Positions 8,462 to 17,335 of a DNA stretch of 64,000 bases are shown here, in pieces. The notes beneath the pieces are model-generated. The model saw only the letters and a list, made by a program, of their open reading frames with translations. It made no database searches and had not been told where the DNA came from. Position numbers and translations under genes: made by a program. Where the stretch lies: assembly GCF_945956895.1 (NCBI RefSeq), contig NZ_CAMFJF010000004.1, forward strand, positions 123,927 to 187,926, given 5' to 3'. The stretch is from an uncultured Allobosea sp. GTDB lineage: Bacteria; Pseudomonadota; Alphaproteobacteria; Rhizobiales; Beijerinckiaceae. The first letter of the stretch is position 1. The number at the start of each line of letters is the position of its first letter.

Positions 8462-9679
8462 ATGGATTTCGAGATTTCTCCCCGGATCGAAGACTACCGC
8501 GCGCGTATCGCCGCCTTCGTCGAGCGCGAGATCCTGCCGCTCGAAGCCGACCGGGCGTCCTATGACGCCCACGGCAACATCGCCCTGCCGCTGCTCGATA
8601 CCATGCGGGCCAAGGCTCGCGCCGAGGGGCTCTGGTGCCTGCAGCTCAAGCCGGAGACCGGAGGGATCGGGCTCGGCAAGATGGGCATGGCCGTTGCTTA
8701 CGAGGAGATGAACCGCTCGATCTTCGGCCCGGCGGTGTTCAACTCGGCGGCGCCCGACGACGGCAACATGATGGTGCTGGAGGCGCTCGGCACGCCCGCG
8801 CAGAAGGAGCGCTGGCTGAAGCCGATCGTCGAGGGCAAGGTGCGCTCCGCCTTCGCCATGACCGAGCCGCATCCGGGCGGCGGCTCCGATCCCTCGATGA
8901 TCCGGACGAAGGCCGAGCGGCACGGCGACAAGTACATTGTCAGCGGCCGCAAATGGTTCATCACCGGCGCGGAGGAAGCCAAGCACTTCATTCTGGTCGC
9001 CCGCACCTCGGACGATCCGCGCAACGGCCTCACCGCCTTCCTCTTCCATGCCGACCAGCCGGGCTGGCGCATCCTGCGCCGCATCGAGATCATGGGGCCG
9101 GAGGAGCATGGCGGCCATTGCGAGCTGGAGTTCGACGGGCTCGAAATCCCCGCGGAGAACGTGCTCGCCGGCGAGGGCAAGGGCATGAAGGTGACGCAGG
9201 TTCGGCTGGGCCCGGCCCGCCTGACCCATTGCATGCGCTGGCTCGGCCTCTCCAAACGCTGCATCGAGATCGCCCAGGCCTATGCCGCCGAGCGCTACGG
9301 CTTCGGCCAGCGCCTTGCCGATCGCGAGAGCATCCAGCTCAAGCTCGGCGACCTCGCCATGCGCATCGAGATCGGCCGCCTCTTGGTGATGAAGGCGGCC
9401 TGGGAGCTCGATCGCGGCGGCTTCGCCCGCAAGGAGGTCTCGATGGCCAAGGTCCAGGTCGCCAATGTCCTGCACGATGCCGCCGATGTCGCGATCCAGG
9501 TCAATGGCGCGCGCGGCTATTCCAAGGACACCGTGCTCGAATGGATCTACCGCTATGCCCGTCAGGCGCGGCTGGTGGACGGCGCCGACGAGGTCCACAA
9601 GATGGTGCTGAACCGCTTCCTCACGCAGGAGGGGCGGGATTTCTGGCATTGGCCCGTGGCCGGTCAGGCCCAGGGCTGA
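8462..9679 (+). CDS. Acyl-CoA dehydrogenase family protein (ACAD10/11-like)
   Basis: A 405-residue flavoprotein. The ATG at 8462 is chosen; a GTG at 8450 overlapping the SDR stop is an alternative. Acyl-CoA dehydrogenase landmarks are FAMTEPHPGGGSDPS, KWFITGAEEAKHF, RIEIMGPEEHGGHCELEFDG and the C-terminal VNGARGYSKDTVLEWIYRYA. The family oxidises acyl-CoA to the 2,3-enoyl form with FAD. It lies between an SDR and an APH-type kinase gene. In animals ACAD10/ACAD11 fuse the same two domains (APH-like kinase plus dehydrogenase), which suggests the pair processes a hydroxyacyl-CoA by phosphorylation and elimination. That role is inferred from the fusion. Confidence 0.93.
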   Translation: MDFEISPRIEDYRARIAAFVEREILPLEADRASYDAHGNIALPLLDTMRAKARAEGLWCLQLKPETGGIGLGKMGMAVAYEEMNRSIFGPAVFNSAAPDDGNMMVLEALGTPAQKERWLKPIVEGKVRSAFAMTEPHPGGGSDPSMIRTKAERHGDKYIVSGRKWFITGAEEAKHFILVARTSDDPRNGLTAFLFHADQPGWRILRRIEIMGPEEHGGHCELEFDGLEIPAENVLAGEGKGMKVTQVRLGPARLTHCMRWLGLSKRCIEIAQAYAAERYGFGQRLADRESIQLKLGDLAMRIEIGRLLVMKAAWELDRGGFARKEVSMAKVQVANVLHDAADVAIQVNGARGYSKDTVLEWIYRYARQARLVDGADEVHKMVLNRFLTQEGRDFWHWPVAGQAQG

Positions 9680-9683
9680 GGCC

Positions 9684-10721
9684 ATGGCCGCGCCGGCACC
9701 GTCCAGCATCGATTTCGACCCGACCGCCCTGGCAAACCTCCTGCGCGCGCAGTTCGGCATCGGCGAGCTCGCGCTCGAACGCATCGGCGGCGGCCAGTCG
9801 AACCCGACCTATTTCGTCGACTGGGGCACGCGCCGCCTCGTGCTGCGCAAGCAGCCGGCCGGGCCGATCCTGCGCGGCGCCCATGCGGTCGACCGCGAGT
9901 TCCGCGTGCTCGAAGCGCTCTCGCACACGAATGTGCCGGTGCCGCGCGCCGTGCTCTTCCATGCCGATCCCGAAGCGCTCGGCACGCCCTTCTACCTGAT
10001 GGAGCGATTGGAGGGCCGCGTCTTCCATGATGCCGCCTTGCCCGGTCTCACTCCCGAAGAGCGTCACGGCCTCTATCTCGGCATGGCCGAGGCACTGGCG
10101 AAGCTGCATGCGGTGAAGCCCGATGAGGTCGGGCTCGACGATTTCGGCCGGCCGGGCAATTATTTCGAGCGTCAGATCGCGCGCTGGACCAGGCAGTTGC
10201 GGGAATCGCCGGGCGAGCCGATCCCCGAATTGGAGGCCGTCGCCGACTGGCTGCCGGCCCATCTGCCCGACGATGACGGTCAAGTCTCCATCGCCCATGG
10301 CGATTTCCGGCTCGGCAATCTGCTCTTCCACCCGGATAAGCCGGAGGTGATCGGCATCCTCGACTGGGAACTCTCGACGCTCGGCCACCCGCTCGCCGAT
10401 CTCGGTTATTGCGCCATGCCCTGGCACACCGCGCCGGACGAATATGGCGGTATCCTCGGCCTCGACCGGGCCGCGCTCGGCATTCCCACGGAAATCGAAT
10501 TCCTCGCGCATTACTATGCCCATGCCGTGCCGACGGCACCGCTGCTGCGGTTCCACCTGGTCTTCGCGCTGTTTCGCTTCGCCGTGATCTTCGTCGGCAT
10601 CGCCGACCGGGTCCGCGCCGGCACGGCCGCGGCAGCCAATGCGGCCGAGGTCGCGCCGCTCGCCCGGCACTTCGCGATGCGCGCGCGCGAGGCGATGGAA
10701 GGGCATGAAAAGCTTGCCTGA
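9684..10721 (+). CDS. Phosphotransferase family protein (APH-like kinase, ACAD10/11 N-terminal type)
   Basis: A 345-residue aminoglycoside-phosphotransferase-like kinase starting 4 bp after the dehydrogenase stop. The ATP-binding lobe contains GGGQSNPTYFVDWG and LVLRKQP (likely catalytic lysine). The catalytic loop is SIAHGDFRLGNLLFH and the metal-binding motif is GILDWELSTLGHPLADLGY. This subtype is the one fused to acyl-CoA dehydrogenase in ACAD10/11 and probably phosphorylates a 4-hydroxyacyl-CoA or similar alcohol, not an antibiotic. The operon ends here, followed by a short R1 repeat. Confidence 0.92.
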   Translation: MAAPAPSSIDFDPTALANLLRAQFGIGELALERIGGGQSNPTYFVDWGTRRLVLRKQPAGPILRGAHAVDREFRVLEALSHTNVPVPRAVLFHADPEALGTPFYLMERLEGRVFHDAALPGLTPEERHGLYLGMAEALAKLHAVKPDEVGLDDFGRPGNYFERQIARWTRQLRESPGEPIPELEAVADWLPAHLPDDDGQVSIAHGDFRLGNLLFHPDKPEVIGILDWELSTLGHPLADLGYCAMPWHTAPDEYGGILGLDRAALGIPTEIEFLAHYYAHAVPTAPLLRFHLVFALFRFAVIFVGIADRVRAGTAAAANAAEVAPLARHFAMRAREAMEGHEKLA

Positions 10722-10767
10722 ACGCCCCTTGCGGCGCTCGGGCTGAGTGCTTGCCGTGGAACTGCGC

Positions 10768-10812
10768 TGTCATCCCGGATCTGCGCTGCTGTGCAGCTTG
10801 TCCGGAATGACA
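10768..10812. repeat. Short palindromic repeat, family R1 (half unit)
   Basis: TGTCATCCCGGATCTGCG at the left and GCTTGTCCGGAATGACA at the right form complementary arms. The inner long stem seen in full copies is missing, so this is a shortened unit. Confidence 0.7.
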
Positions 10813-10874
10813 CCCTGGTCTGGCAGAATTTATCAAGCTCAAGATAAGCTGTTTGCTTTGAAAGCTGGCTCTAT

Positions 10875-10896
10875 TCTAAAGTAATTATAATTTAGA
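10875..10896 (+). promoter_or_regulatory. 22-bp imperfect palindrome overlapping a TATAAT box, candidate iron-responsive promoter/operator
   Basis: The arms TCTAAA and TTTAGA are perfectly complementary, with matched TA pairs further in (16 of 22 positions symmetric). A consensus -10 hexamer TATAAT lies inside at 10886-10891. The site is in an AT-rich island about 90 bp upstream of the binding protein of an iron-siderophore ABC transporter, so a metal-dependent repressor (Fur/Irr/RirA class) could block the promoter by binding here. No clear -35 hexamer at standard spacing was found. Confidence 0.4.
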
Positions 10897-10983
10897 TCCA
10901 CTCAAAACAGCTAGAATTGCTTTGCCGTCCCAAGACGAGCTGTGTTAGCGCGAGGGCATCTTCCTTGGCAGGATGCTCTTCCG

Positions 10984-12120
10984 ATGTCCGCTCCCCTTTG
11001 GCTTGCCCGTCTGTCCTCCGCCGTGCTCATCGGCGCTGCCGTCTTGTTTGCGGGAGCCGCCAGCGCCGAAACGATCGAGGTCACCGATCTCGCTGGCCGC
11101 GTCGTCAACGTCACCCGCGATCCCCAGAAGATCGTGCTCAGCGAGGGCCGCCAGCTCTACACGCTGGCGATGCTGGACCGCGAAGACCCGTTCAAGCGTG
11201 TCGTCGGCTGGGGCAACGACCTGATCGAGAACGATCCGGGCGCCTGGCAGAAATACCTCGCCAAGTTCCCGAAGGCCAAGGGCGTCGCGAACATGGGCAA
11301 TCCCTATGCCGCCGATGTCAGCATGGAGAAGATCGCGGCGCTCGGCACCGAGGTCTACATTCTCGACCTCTCCAACTACTTCAAGGCGCAGGAGACGGGC
11401 CTGCTCGCCAAGCTCGAGAAGGCCGGCATCACCACCGTCTTCGTCGATTTCCGTCAGGACCCGACCCAGAACGTGCTGCCGAGCGTGCAGCTGCTGGGCC
11501 GCATCCTCGGCCGCGAGAAGGAGGCGAACGCCTTCGCCGACTATTATCTGCGCCAGACCCGCAGCATCTATGCCCGCGTCGGCGCGATCCCCGACAAGCA
11601 GAAGCCGGTGGTCTTCGTCGAGCGCGCAGCCGGCCTCCTGCCTTGCTGCGCCACCTTCGGCCCCTTCAATTTCGGTCGCTATATCGAGGAGGCCGGTGGC
11701 CGCAACTGGGGCAGCCAGTTCTTCTCCGCCTTCCAGGCGCAGGCTGCGCAAGAGAAGGTGCTGGCCGATAATCCGGACATCTATTTTCTCACCGGCGCCA
11801 ACTGGTACGCCAGCAACCCCGGCAGCAATGCGGTCGCGCTCGGCTATGATGCGACGCCGGAGCAGGTGCAGAAGCAACTGGTGGCGCTGATGAACCGCCC
11901 GGGCTTCCAGCAGCTCAAGGCGGTGCAGGGCAAGAAGGTCATGGCCTTCTACCACCAGTTCTACGACATGCCCTATTACTTCATCGCCGAGCTCGCCATG
12001 GCGAAGGAGTTCTATCCGGACCGGTTCAAGGACGTCGATCCGGAGGCAGTCTTCAAGGAATTCCACGAGAAATTCCTGCCGATCTCCTATTCCGGCGTGT
12101 TCTGGGCCAGGCTCCAGTGA
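10984..12120 (+). CDS. ABC transporter substrate-binding protein, iron-siderophore/heme type (FecB-like)
   Basis: A 378-residue periplasmic protein from the ATG at 10984. Residues 1-28 are a signal peptide (SAVLIGAAVLFAGAASA then ETIEV), so a mature start near residue 29 is likely. The body is a class III binding protein: EVTDLAGRVVNVTRDPQKIV, GWGNDLIEND, LGTEVYILDL and the C-terminal KVMAFYHQFYDMPYYFIAEL. It would deliver an iron chelate to the permease/ATPase encoded after it. A palindromic repeat separates it from the permease gene. A second binding protein of the same type is encoded on the other strand at 17336-18448. Confidence 0.9.
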   Translation: MSAPLWLARLSSAVLIGAAVLFAGAASAETIEVTDLAGRVVNVTRDPQKIVLSEGRQLYTLAMLDREDPFKRVVGWGNDLIENDPGAWQKYLAKFPKAKGVANMGNPYAADVSMEKIAALGTEVYILDLSNYFKAQETGLLAKLEKAGITTVFVDFRQDPTQNVLPSVQLLGRILGREKEANAFADYYLRQTRSIYARVGAIPDKQKPVVFVERAAGLLPCCATFGPFNFGRYIEEAGGRNWGSQFFSAFQAQAAQEKVLADNPDIYFLTGANWYASNPGSNAVALGYDATPEQVQKQLVALMNRPGFQQLKAVQGKKVMAFYHQFYDMPYYFIAELAMAKEFYPDRFKDVDPEAVFKEFHEKFLPISYSGVFWARLQ

Positions 12121-12140
12121 GAATCCGTTTGGAAACACCA

Positions 12141-12256
12141 GCCCTCATCCTGAGGAGGCCCGCAGGGTCGTCTCGAAGGATGCTCCAGATGCCGGGGCTT
12201 CCTGAAGCATCCTTCGAGACGCCATTCCCAAGGGAATGGCTCCTCAGGATGAGGGC
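12141..12256. repeat. Palindromic intergenic repeat, family R3
   Basis: Begins GCCCTCATCCTGAGGAGGC and ends TCCTCAGGATGAGGGC, with an inner CGTCTCGAAGGATGCTCCAG / GCATCCTTCGAGACG pair. It sits inside an apparent operon between the binding protein and permease genes, where it could tune relative expression. The second copy is at 43573-43683. Confidence 0.88.
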
Positions 12257-12299
12257 TGAGGGTGGTTTCAAACAGCCTCCGAGCGCGGCCTGAGCGAAG

Positions 12300-13361
12300 A
12301 TGGCCGCAACCCTGCCCATGACGGCAACAGCCACCGGGGACTATCGCCGGCGCAACGCGCGCCGGTTGAAGCTCGTCCTGGTCGGGCTCGTCGCGCTCGC
12401 CGTCGCATTGGCGCTCGATGTCTCGATCGGGCCCGGTAATCTGCCGCTCGGCGATGTCCTGCGCACGCTGGTCGATCCGCAATCGGCCACGCCGCGGCTT
12501 GCCGTCATCGTCTGGGACCTGCGCCTGCCGATCGCGCTGATGGCGCTCGCCGTCGGCGCCATGCTCGGCCTGAGTGGCGCGGGCATGCAGACCATCCTCG
12601 CCAATCCGCTGGCCGACCCCTTCACGCTCGGCGTCTCCGCCGCCGCGACGGTCGGTGCCTCCGTCGCGATCGTCTTCGGCTGGAGCGTTGTGCCAGGCGC
12701 CGGTCCCTTCATCGTCACCGCCAATGCCTTCGTCTTCGCGCTGGCGGCCTCGCTTATCCTGTTCTTCATGACCAAGCTGCGCGGCGTCAGCGCCGAGACG
12801 ATGATCCTGGTCGGCATCGCCCTGCTCTTCACCTGCAATGCGATCACCGCGCTGCTGCAATACCGCTCGAACGAGGTGCAACTCACCCAGATCGTGTTCT
12901 GGACGCTGGGCAGCCTCGCCCGTGCGAGCTGGGACAAGGTCGGCGTCGCCGCCGTCCTGATCGCGCTCGCCCTGCCGTTCTTCCTGATGCGCGGCTGGGC
13001 ATTGACGGCTCTGCGCCTCGGCGACGAGCGCGCCGAGAGCCTCGGCGTCCGCGTCGATCGCCTGCGGTTGGAGATCCTGATCGCGACCTCGCTGCTCGCG
13101 GCCGTCTCGGTCTCCTTCGTCGGCGGCATCGGCTTCATCGGCCTCGTCGGCCCGCATATCGCGCGGTTGCTCGTCGGCGAGGACCAGCGCTTCTTCCTGC
13201 CGGCCGCGACGATCGCCAGCGCCGTGCTGCTCTCGCTCGCCTCCACCGTCTCGAAGGTGATCACGCCCGGCGTGATCTATCCGATCGGCATCATCACGGC
13301 GCTGATCGGCGTGCCCTTCTTCATCAGCCTGGTCATGTCGATCCGCGGGCGGGGAGTCTGA
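12300..13361 (+). CDS. FecCD-family ABC transporter permease
   Basis: A 353-residue inner-membrane protein with about nine to ten hydrophobic segments. Family landmarks are RLPIALMALAVGAMLGLSGA and GMQTILANPLADPFTLGVSA near the N-terminus, ITALLQYRSNE with WTLGSLARASW in the middle, and FVGGIGFIGLVGPHIARLLV, the cytoplasmic loop that couples to the ATPase. It would form a homodimeric channel for an iron-siderophore, heme or cobalamin-type substrate. The stop is 3 bp from the ATPase start, so the two are cotranscribed. Confidence 0.95.
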   Translation: MAATLPMTATATGDYRRRNARRLKLVLVGLVALAVALALDVSIGPGNLPLGDVLRTLVDPQSATPRLAVIVWDLRLPIALMALAVGAMLGLSGAGMQTILANPLADPFTLGVSAAATVGASVAIVFGWSVVPGAGPFIVTANAFVFALAASLILFFMTKLRGVSAETMILVGIALLFTCNAITALLQYRSNEVQLTQIVFWTLGSLARASWDKVGVAAVLIALALPFFLMRGWALTALRLGDERAESLGVRVDRLRLEILIATSLLAAVSVSFVGGIGFIGLVGPHIARLLVGEDQRFFLPAATIASAVLLSLASTVSKVITPGVIYPIGIITALIGVPFFISLVMSIRGRGV

Positions 13362-13364
13362 GCG

Positions 13365-14150
<786 letters not shown>

Positions 14151-14151
14151 A

Positions 14152-14195
14152 GCATTTTCGAGCGAAGTGGACACCGGTTCGCGTCAAGAAAATGC
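14152..14195. repeat. Short inverted-repeat element (GCATTTTC...GAAAATGC)
   Basis: GCATTTTC at 14152-14159 is the exact complement of GAAAATGC at 14188-14195, with CGAGCGAAGTGGACACCGGT in the loop. From memory, near-identical short elements are scattered through Rhizobiales genomes. The right arm contains the upstream in-frame ATG (14192) of the next gene, which argues that translation starts at 14210. Confidence 0.7.
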
Positions 14196-14209
14196 GAGAA
14201 AGCAAAGCG

Positions 14210-15001
14210 ATGTCCGCTCCCGCTTCCCACGACAATTTCACCCTGAAGGAAGAGATCCGCGCCTATTGGTCGGCGCGGGCCGAGAGCTTCGATCTCTCCT
14301 TCGGCCACGCGATCAAGTCGGATCGCGAATTGAAGGCCTTCCAGCGCCTGATCGGCGATTCCTTCGGCCTCGAGCCGCTCGACGTGCTCGACCTCGCCTG
14401 CGGCACCGGCGAGATCACCCGCGCCCTGCTCTCGCTGAAGCACCGGGTCACCGCGCTCGACTTCTCCGAAGCGATGCTGGAGCGCGCCCGCGCCAAGCAC
14501 GGCAAGGCGGCTCGCTTCCGCCTCGGCGATGCCGAGCACCTGCTCGACGAGGATGCGAGCTACGACGCGGCGATCACCCGCCACCTCGTCTGGACGCTGA
14601 CCGATCCGGAAGCGGCGCTCAGCGAATGGTTCCGCGTCCTGCGCCCCGGCGGCCGCCTGCTGGTGATCGACGGCGACTGGGTCAACCGCACGCGCTGGCA
14701 GGCGCTGGTCAACCGCTTCGGCACCTGGCTGCGCGAGAAGCGCGGCGCCGCCGTTCACCAGATCGATGCCGACACCCATGCCTCGATCACCAGCCGCTTC
14801 TATTTCAAAAACGGCCTGAGCCGGCAGCGCCTCGAAGCGATGCTCACCGCCGCCGGCTTCACCAACATCGTCCCGGCCGATTACCATCAGGTCGTGCGCG
14901 AGCAGCAGCGTGCGGCGCCGCTGCATGACGCGATCCGGCTGGCCTCCTCGACCCGTTTCGCCCTTCTCGCGCGCAAGCCTGCCGCCGCCGTTTCGCGCTA
15001 G
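14210..15001 (+). CDS. Class I SAM-dependent methyltransferase
   Basis: A 263-residue protein from the ATG at 14210; the ATG at 14192 falls inside a repeat element. The SAM-binding motif I is VLDLACGTGEITRAL, with ALDFSEAMLERARAKHG (motif II region), FRLGDAEHL and WFRVLRPGGRLLVIDGDW. It belongs to the Methyltransf_11/25 group that methylates small molecules. It follows the transporter ATPase by about 60 bp on the same strand and may modify the transported chelator or a product of its breakdown. That link is contextual only. Confidence 0.85.
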   Translation: MSAPASHDNFTLKEEIRAYWSARAESFDLSFGHAIKSDRELKAFQRLIGDSFGLEPLDVLDLACGTGEITRALLSLKHRVTALDFSEAMLERARAKHGKAARFRLGDAEHLLDEDASYDAAITRHLVWTLTDPEAALSEWFRVLRPGGRLLVIDGDWVNRTRWQALVNRFGTWLREKRGAAVHQIDADTHASITSRFYFKNGLSRQRLEAMLTAAGFTNIVPADYHQVVREQQRAAPLHDAIRLASSTRFALLARKPAAAVSR

Positions 15002-15028
15002 GATTGTCGTTTCACGCAGAACCGCTGC

Positions 15029-15175
15029 CGTCATTCCGGGGCTTCGCAAAGCGAAGAGCCCGGAACCCAGAACCGACGCCGCTTCCGGAAGAAGCGCGGT
15101 CGGGTCACCGCTTCGATTCATGACGGCATCGGTTCTGGGTTCCGGGCTCAGGCCGTCGGCCTGCCCCGGAATGAC
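15029..15175. repeat. Palindromic intergenic repeat, family R1 (long form)
   Basis: Begins CGTCATTCCGGGGCTTCGCA and ends GCCTGCCCCGGAATGAC. The inner arms AACCCAGAACCGA and TCGGTTCTGGGTT are complementary. It closely resembles the copy at 39544-39692. Confidence 0.85.
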
Positions 15176-15262
15176 CGGGAGGTTCCGTGTAGAATCGGCA
15201 TGCTCTAAAGGAATTGACAGCGCGCCGCTTCTTCAGGCTGTGTCGCGGGACAGGAGCGAGCG

Positions 15263-16048
15263 ATGAATGCCAAGCCGGATTGGGACGCCGCGCAATATCT
15301 GCGCTTCGAAGACGAGCGGACGCGGCCTTCGATCGACCTTCTCGCCCGCGTGCCGCTGAGCGATCCGAAGCGCTGCATCGATCTCGGCTGCGGCCCCGGC
15401 AACAGCACGGAGCTGGTCGCGGCCCGCTATCCCGATGCGGTCAATGAAGGCCTCGATTCTTCGCCGGACATGCTGGAGAAGGCGCGCAAGCGCCTGCCGA
15501 ACCTCTCCTTCATCCTCGGCGACGTGAACACCTGGTCCGATGCGGCGGGCTACGACCTGATCTTCGCCAATGCCGTGCTGCAATGGCTGCCGGATCACGA
15601 GGGCCTGTTTCCGCGCCTGGCGCGTTCGCTGACGCCCGGTGGTGGCCTGGCCGTGCAGATGCCGAACAACCTGAACGAGCCCTCCCATGTCGCGATGCGC
15701 GAGGTGGCGGCGGAAGGGCCCTGGGCGGAGAAGCTCGCGAACGCCAAGGCCGAGCGCTCGGCGATCGGTTCCTTCGGCGATTACCGGCGCTGGCTGATCG
15801 AGGCCGGCTGCCGTGTCGATATCTGGCAGACGACCTATGTCCATGCGCTCGCCAATCTCGAAGCCATCGCCGAATGGTTCAAGAGCACCGGCCTGAAGCC
15901 CTATCTCGACCGTTTGACGGCCGAGGAGCAGGAGGACTTCCTCGCCCGTTATCTCGAGCGCATCGCGCCGCATTACCCGGTCGAGAGCGACGGCAAGGTG
16001 CTGCTGCGCTTCCCGCGCCTGTTCGTGGTCGCGGTCAGGGAAGGTTAG
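15263..16048 (+). CDS. tam: Trans-aconitate 2-methyltransferase
   Basis: A 261-residue methyltransferase that follows the E. coli Tam sequence closely as I recall it: [90 protein letters not shown] and the C-terminal [12 protein letters not shown]. Tam methyl-esterifies trans-aconitate, a spontaneous inhibitor of the citric acid cycle, using SAM in the cytosol. Start at 15263 follows GGAGCGAGCG. It sits between repeats and is independent of the siderophore genes around it. Confidence 0.95.
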   Translation: MNAKPDWDAAQYLRFEDERTRPSIDLLARVPLSDPKRCIDLGCGPGNSTELVAARYPDAVNEGLDSSPDMLEKARKRLPNLSFILGDVNTWSDAAGYDLIFANAVLQWLPDHEGLFPRLARSLTPGGGLAVQMPNNLNEPSHVAMREVAAEGPWAEKLANAKAERSAIGSFGDYRRWLIEAGCRVDIWQTTYVHALANLEAIAEWFKSTGLKPYLDRLTAEEQEDFLARYLERIAPHYPVESDGKVLLRFPRLFVVAVREG

Positions 16049-16077
16049 AGCCCGCAAGCTCTTAATTTGAAACGCGC

Positions 16078-16174
16078 CGTCATCCCGGCCGCAGCGAAGC
16101 GGAGAGCCGGGATCCATGCCTGAACCTTGATCGGAAGCGCTCCGGCATGGATCCCGGGGCAAGCCCGGGATGAC
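16078..16174. repeat. Palindromic intergenic repeat, family R1
   Basis: Begins CGTCATCCCGGCCGCAGCGA and ends GGCAAGCCCGGGATGAC, with inner GGGATCCATGCC / GGCATGGATCCC arms. It lies between convergent tam and the siderophore-interacting protein gene. Confidence 0.85.
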
Positions 16175-16217
16175 CCGCGTGGTTCCGAGCTAAATCCACA
16201 CGTCCAAGCGGTTGGGT

Positions 16218-17324
16218 TCAGCCCTTCGCGGCCTCCGCCTTCTTCGCGGCGACATGCTCCTCGTCGGAAGCCCCGGCGCGCCAGTAGCTGACGACGAGAT
16301 TCTGGTCGCGCTCCGGTCTGAGCTTGCCGCGCGACGCGGCACGGATCGCCTTGAACGCGGCATGCTCAGCCGCAGCCCAGAGATAGGTGGAAGGGCCGTC
16401 CGCCGGCCAGTCGATCGTCGCGAAGGCATCCTGCAAGAGCGGCAGGCTGCCCGGCGCCGCCGCGCCGCGATGCAGCCAGGTCAGCGACATGCCGGCCGGA
16501 TGGCGCAGGGGCTGCTCCTCGCTGGCGTTGGCGACTTCGATGAAGGCCTGCCCCTTGGCGTCTTCCGGCAGGTTCTCCAGCATGCGCGCCATGGCCGGCA
16601 GCCCGGTCTCGTCGGCAAGGAAGATATAGCGCTCGGCCGGCTTGAGCCCGCGCCCGCCCGGCCCTGCCATGCCGATCCGGTCGCCCGCCTTGGCCCGGAA
16701 GGCGAAGGCCGAGCCGGGGCCGGCATCCTCGTGCAGCACGAAATCGAGCGCGAGCGTGCCCGCGGCGGCGTCGATCTCGCGGATCGTGTATTTGCGCACC
16801 AGCGGACGGGTTTCCGCCGGCGAGGGCAGCAGCAAGCCGTCGTCGCCGACCATCGGCCAGCTCGGCTCGGTGACGCCGACTGGCGGGATGAACAGCCGCA
16901 CATGCAGCGCGTCGATATGGTCGTAGCGGGCGAGATTCTCGGCCGTGAAGCGGATGTGGGCCATATGCGGCGTGATCCGCTCGACGCCGGTCACCGTCAG
17001 GATGCGGAACTCGGGCGGCAAAGCGGGGCCGGTGCCGTCGCCGGTCCAGCGCATCTCCGGCGTGGTGCCCTTCGAGGCGAATTCGATGACATGGCTCGCG
17101 ATCGCGCGCTTCATGCCGAGCAGCGTGGCCAGATCCGGCGCCTCGACGCTGATATCGAGCGCGCTGTCGGTAAGGTCGATGCGCGCGCTGCTGCCATCAA
17201 GGGTGATGACCGTGGTGCCCTCCTGCTCGGCGATGACCGCCTCGTGCTCGACGAGATGTTCGCAGAGCGGCTTCAGGACGCCGGCCGGGTTGGCGAGCGC
17301 GATCCGGGTCGAGGTGGCCAGCAT
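16218..17324 (-). CDS. Siderophore-interacting protein with N-terminal DUF2218 domain
   Basis: A 368-residue protein from the ATG at 17324; the 530-residue ORF-track version runs out of frame through the preceding gene. Residues 1-~95 (LANPAGVLKPLCEHLVEHEA, IDLTDSALDISVEAPD) match the DUF2218 domain. The rest is the SIP fold: FAD-binding region ITPHMAHIRFTAENL and RPLVRKYTIREIDA, then NAD(P)H-binding FLADETGLPAMARMLENLP and C-terminal STYLWAAAEHAAFKAIR and VSYWRAG. SIPs reduce ferric siderophores in the cytosol to release Fe2+. It is last in the minus-strand operon, 11 bp after the binding-protein stop. Confidence 0.93.
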   Translation of the reverse strand: MLATSTRIALANPAGVLKPLCEHLVEHEAVIAEQEGTTVITLDGSSARIDLTDSALDISVEAPDLATLLGMKRAIASHVIEFASKGTTPEMRWTGDGTGPALPPEFRILTVTGVERITPHMAHIRFTAENLARYDHIDALHVRLFIPPVGVTEPSWPMVGDDGLLLPSPAETRPLVRKYTIREIDAAAGTLALDFVLHEDAGPGSAFAFRAKAGDRIGMAGPGGRGLKPAERYIFLADETGLPAMARMLENLPEDAKGQAFIEVANASEEQPLRHPAGMSLTWLHRGAAAPGSLPLLQDAFATIDWPADGPSTYLWAAAEHAAFKAIRAASRGKLRPERDQNLVVSYWRAGASDEEHVAAKKAEAAKG

Positions 17325-17335
17325 GATGGTCTCCG

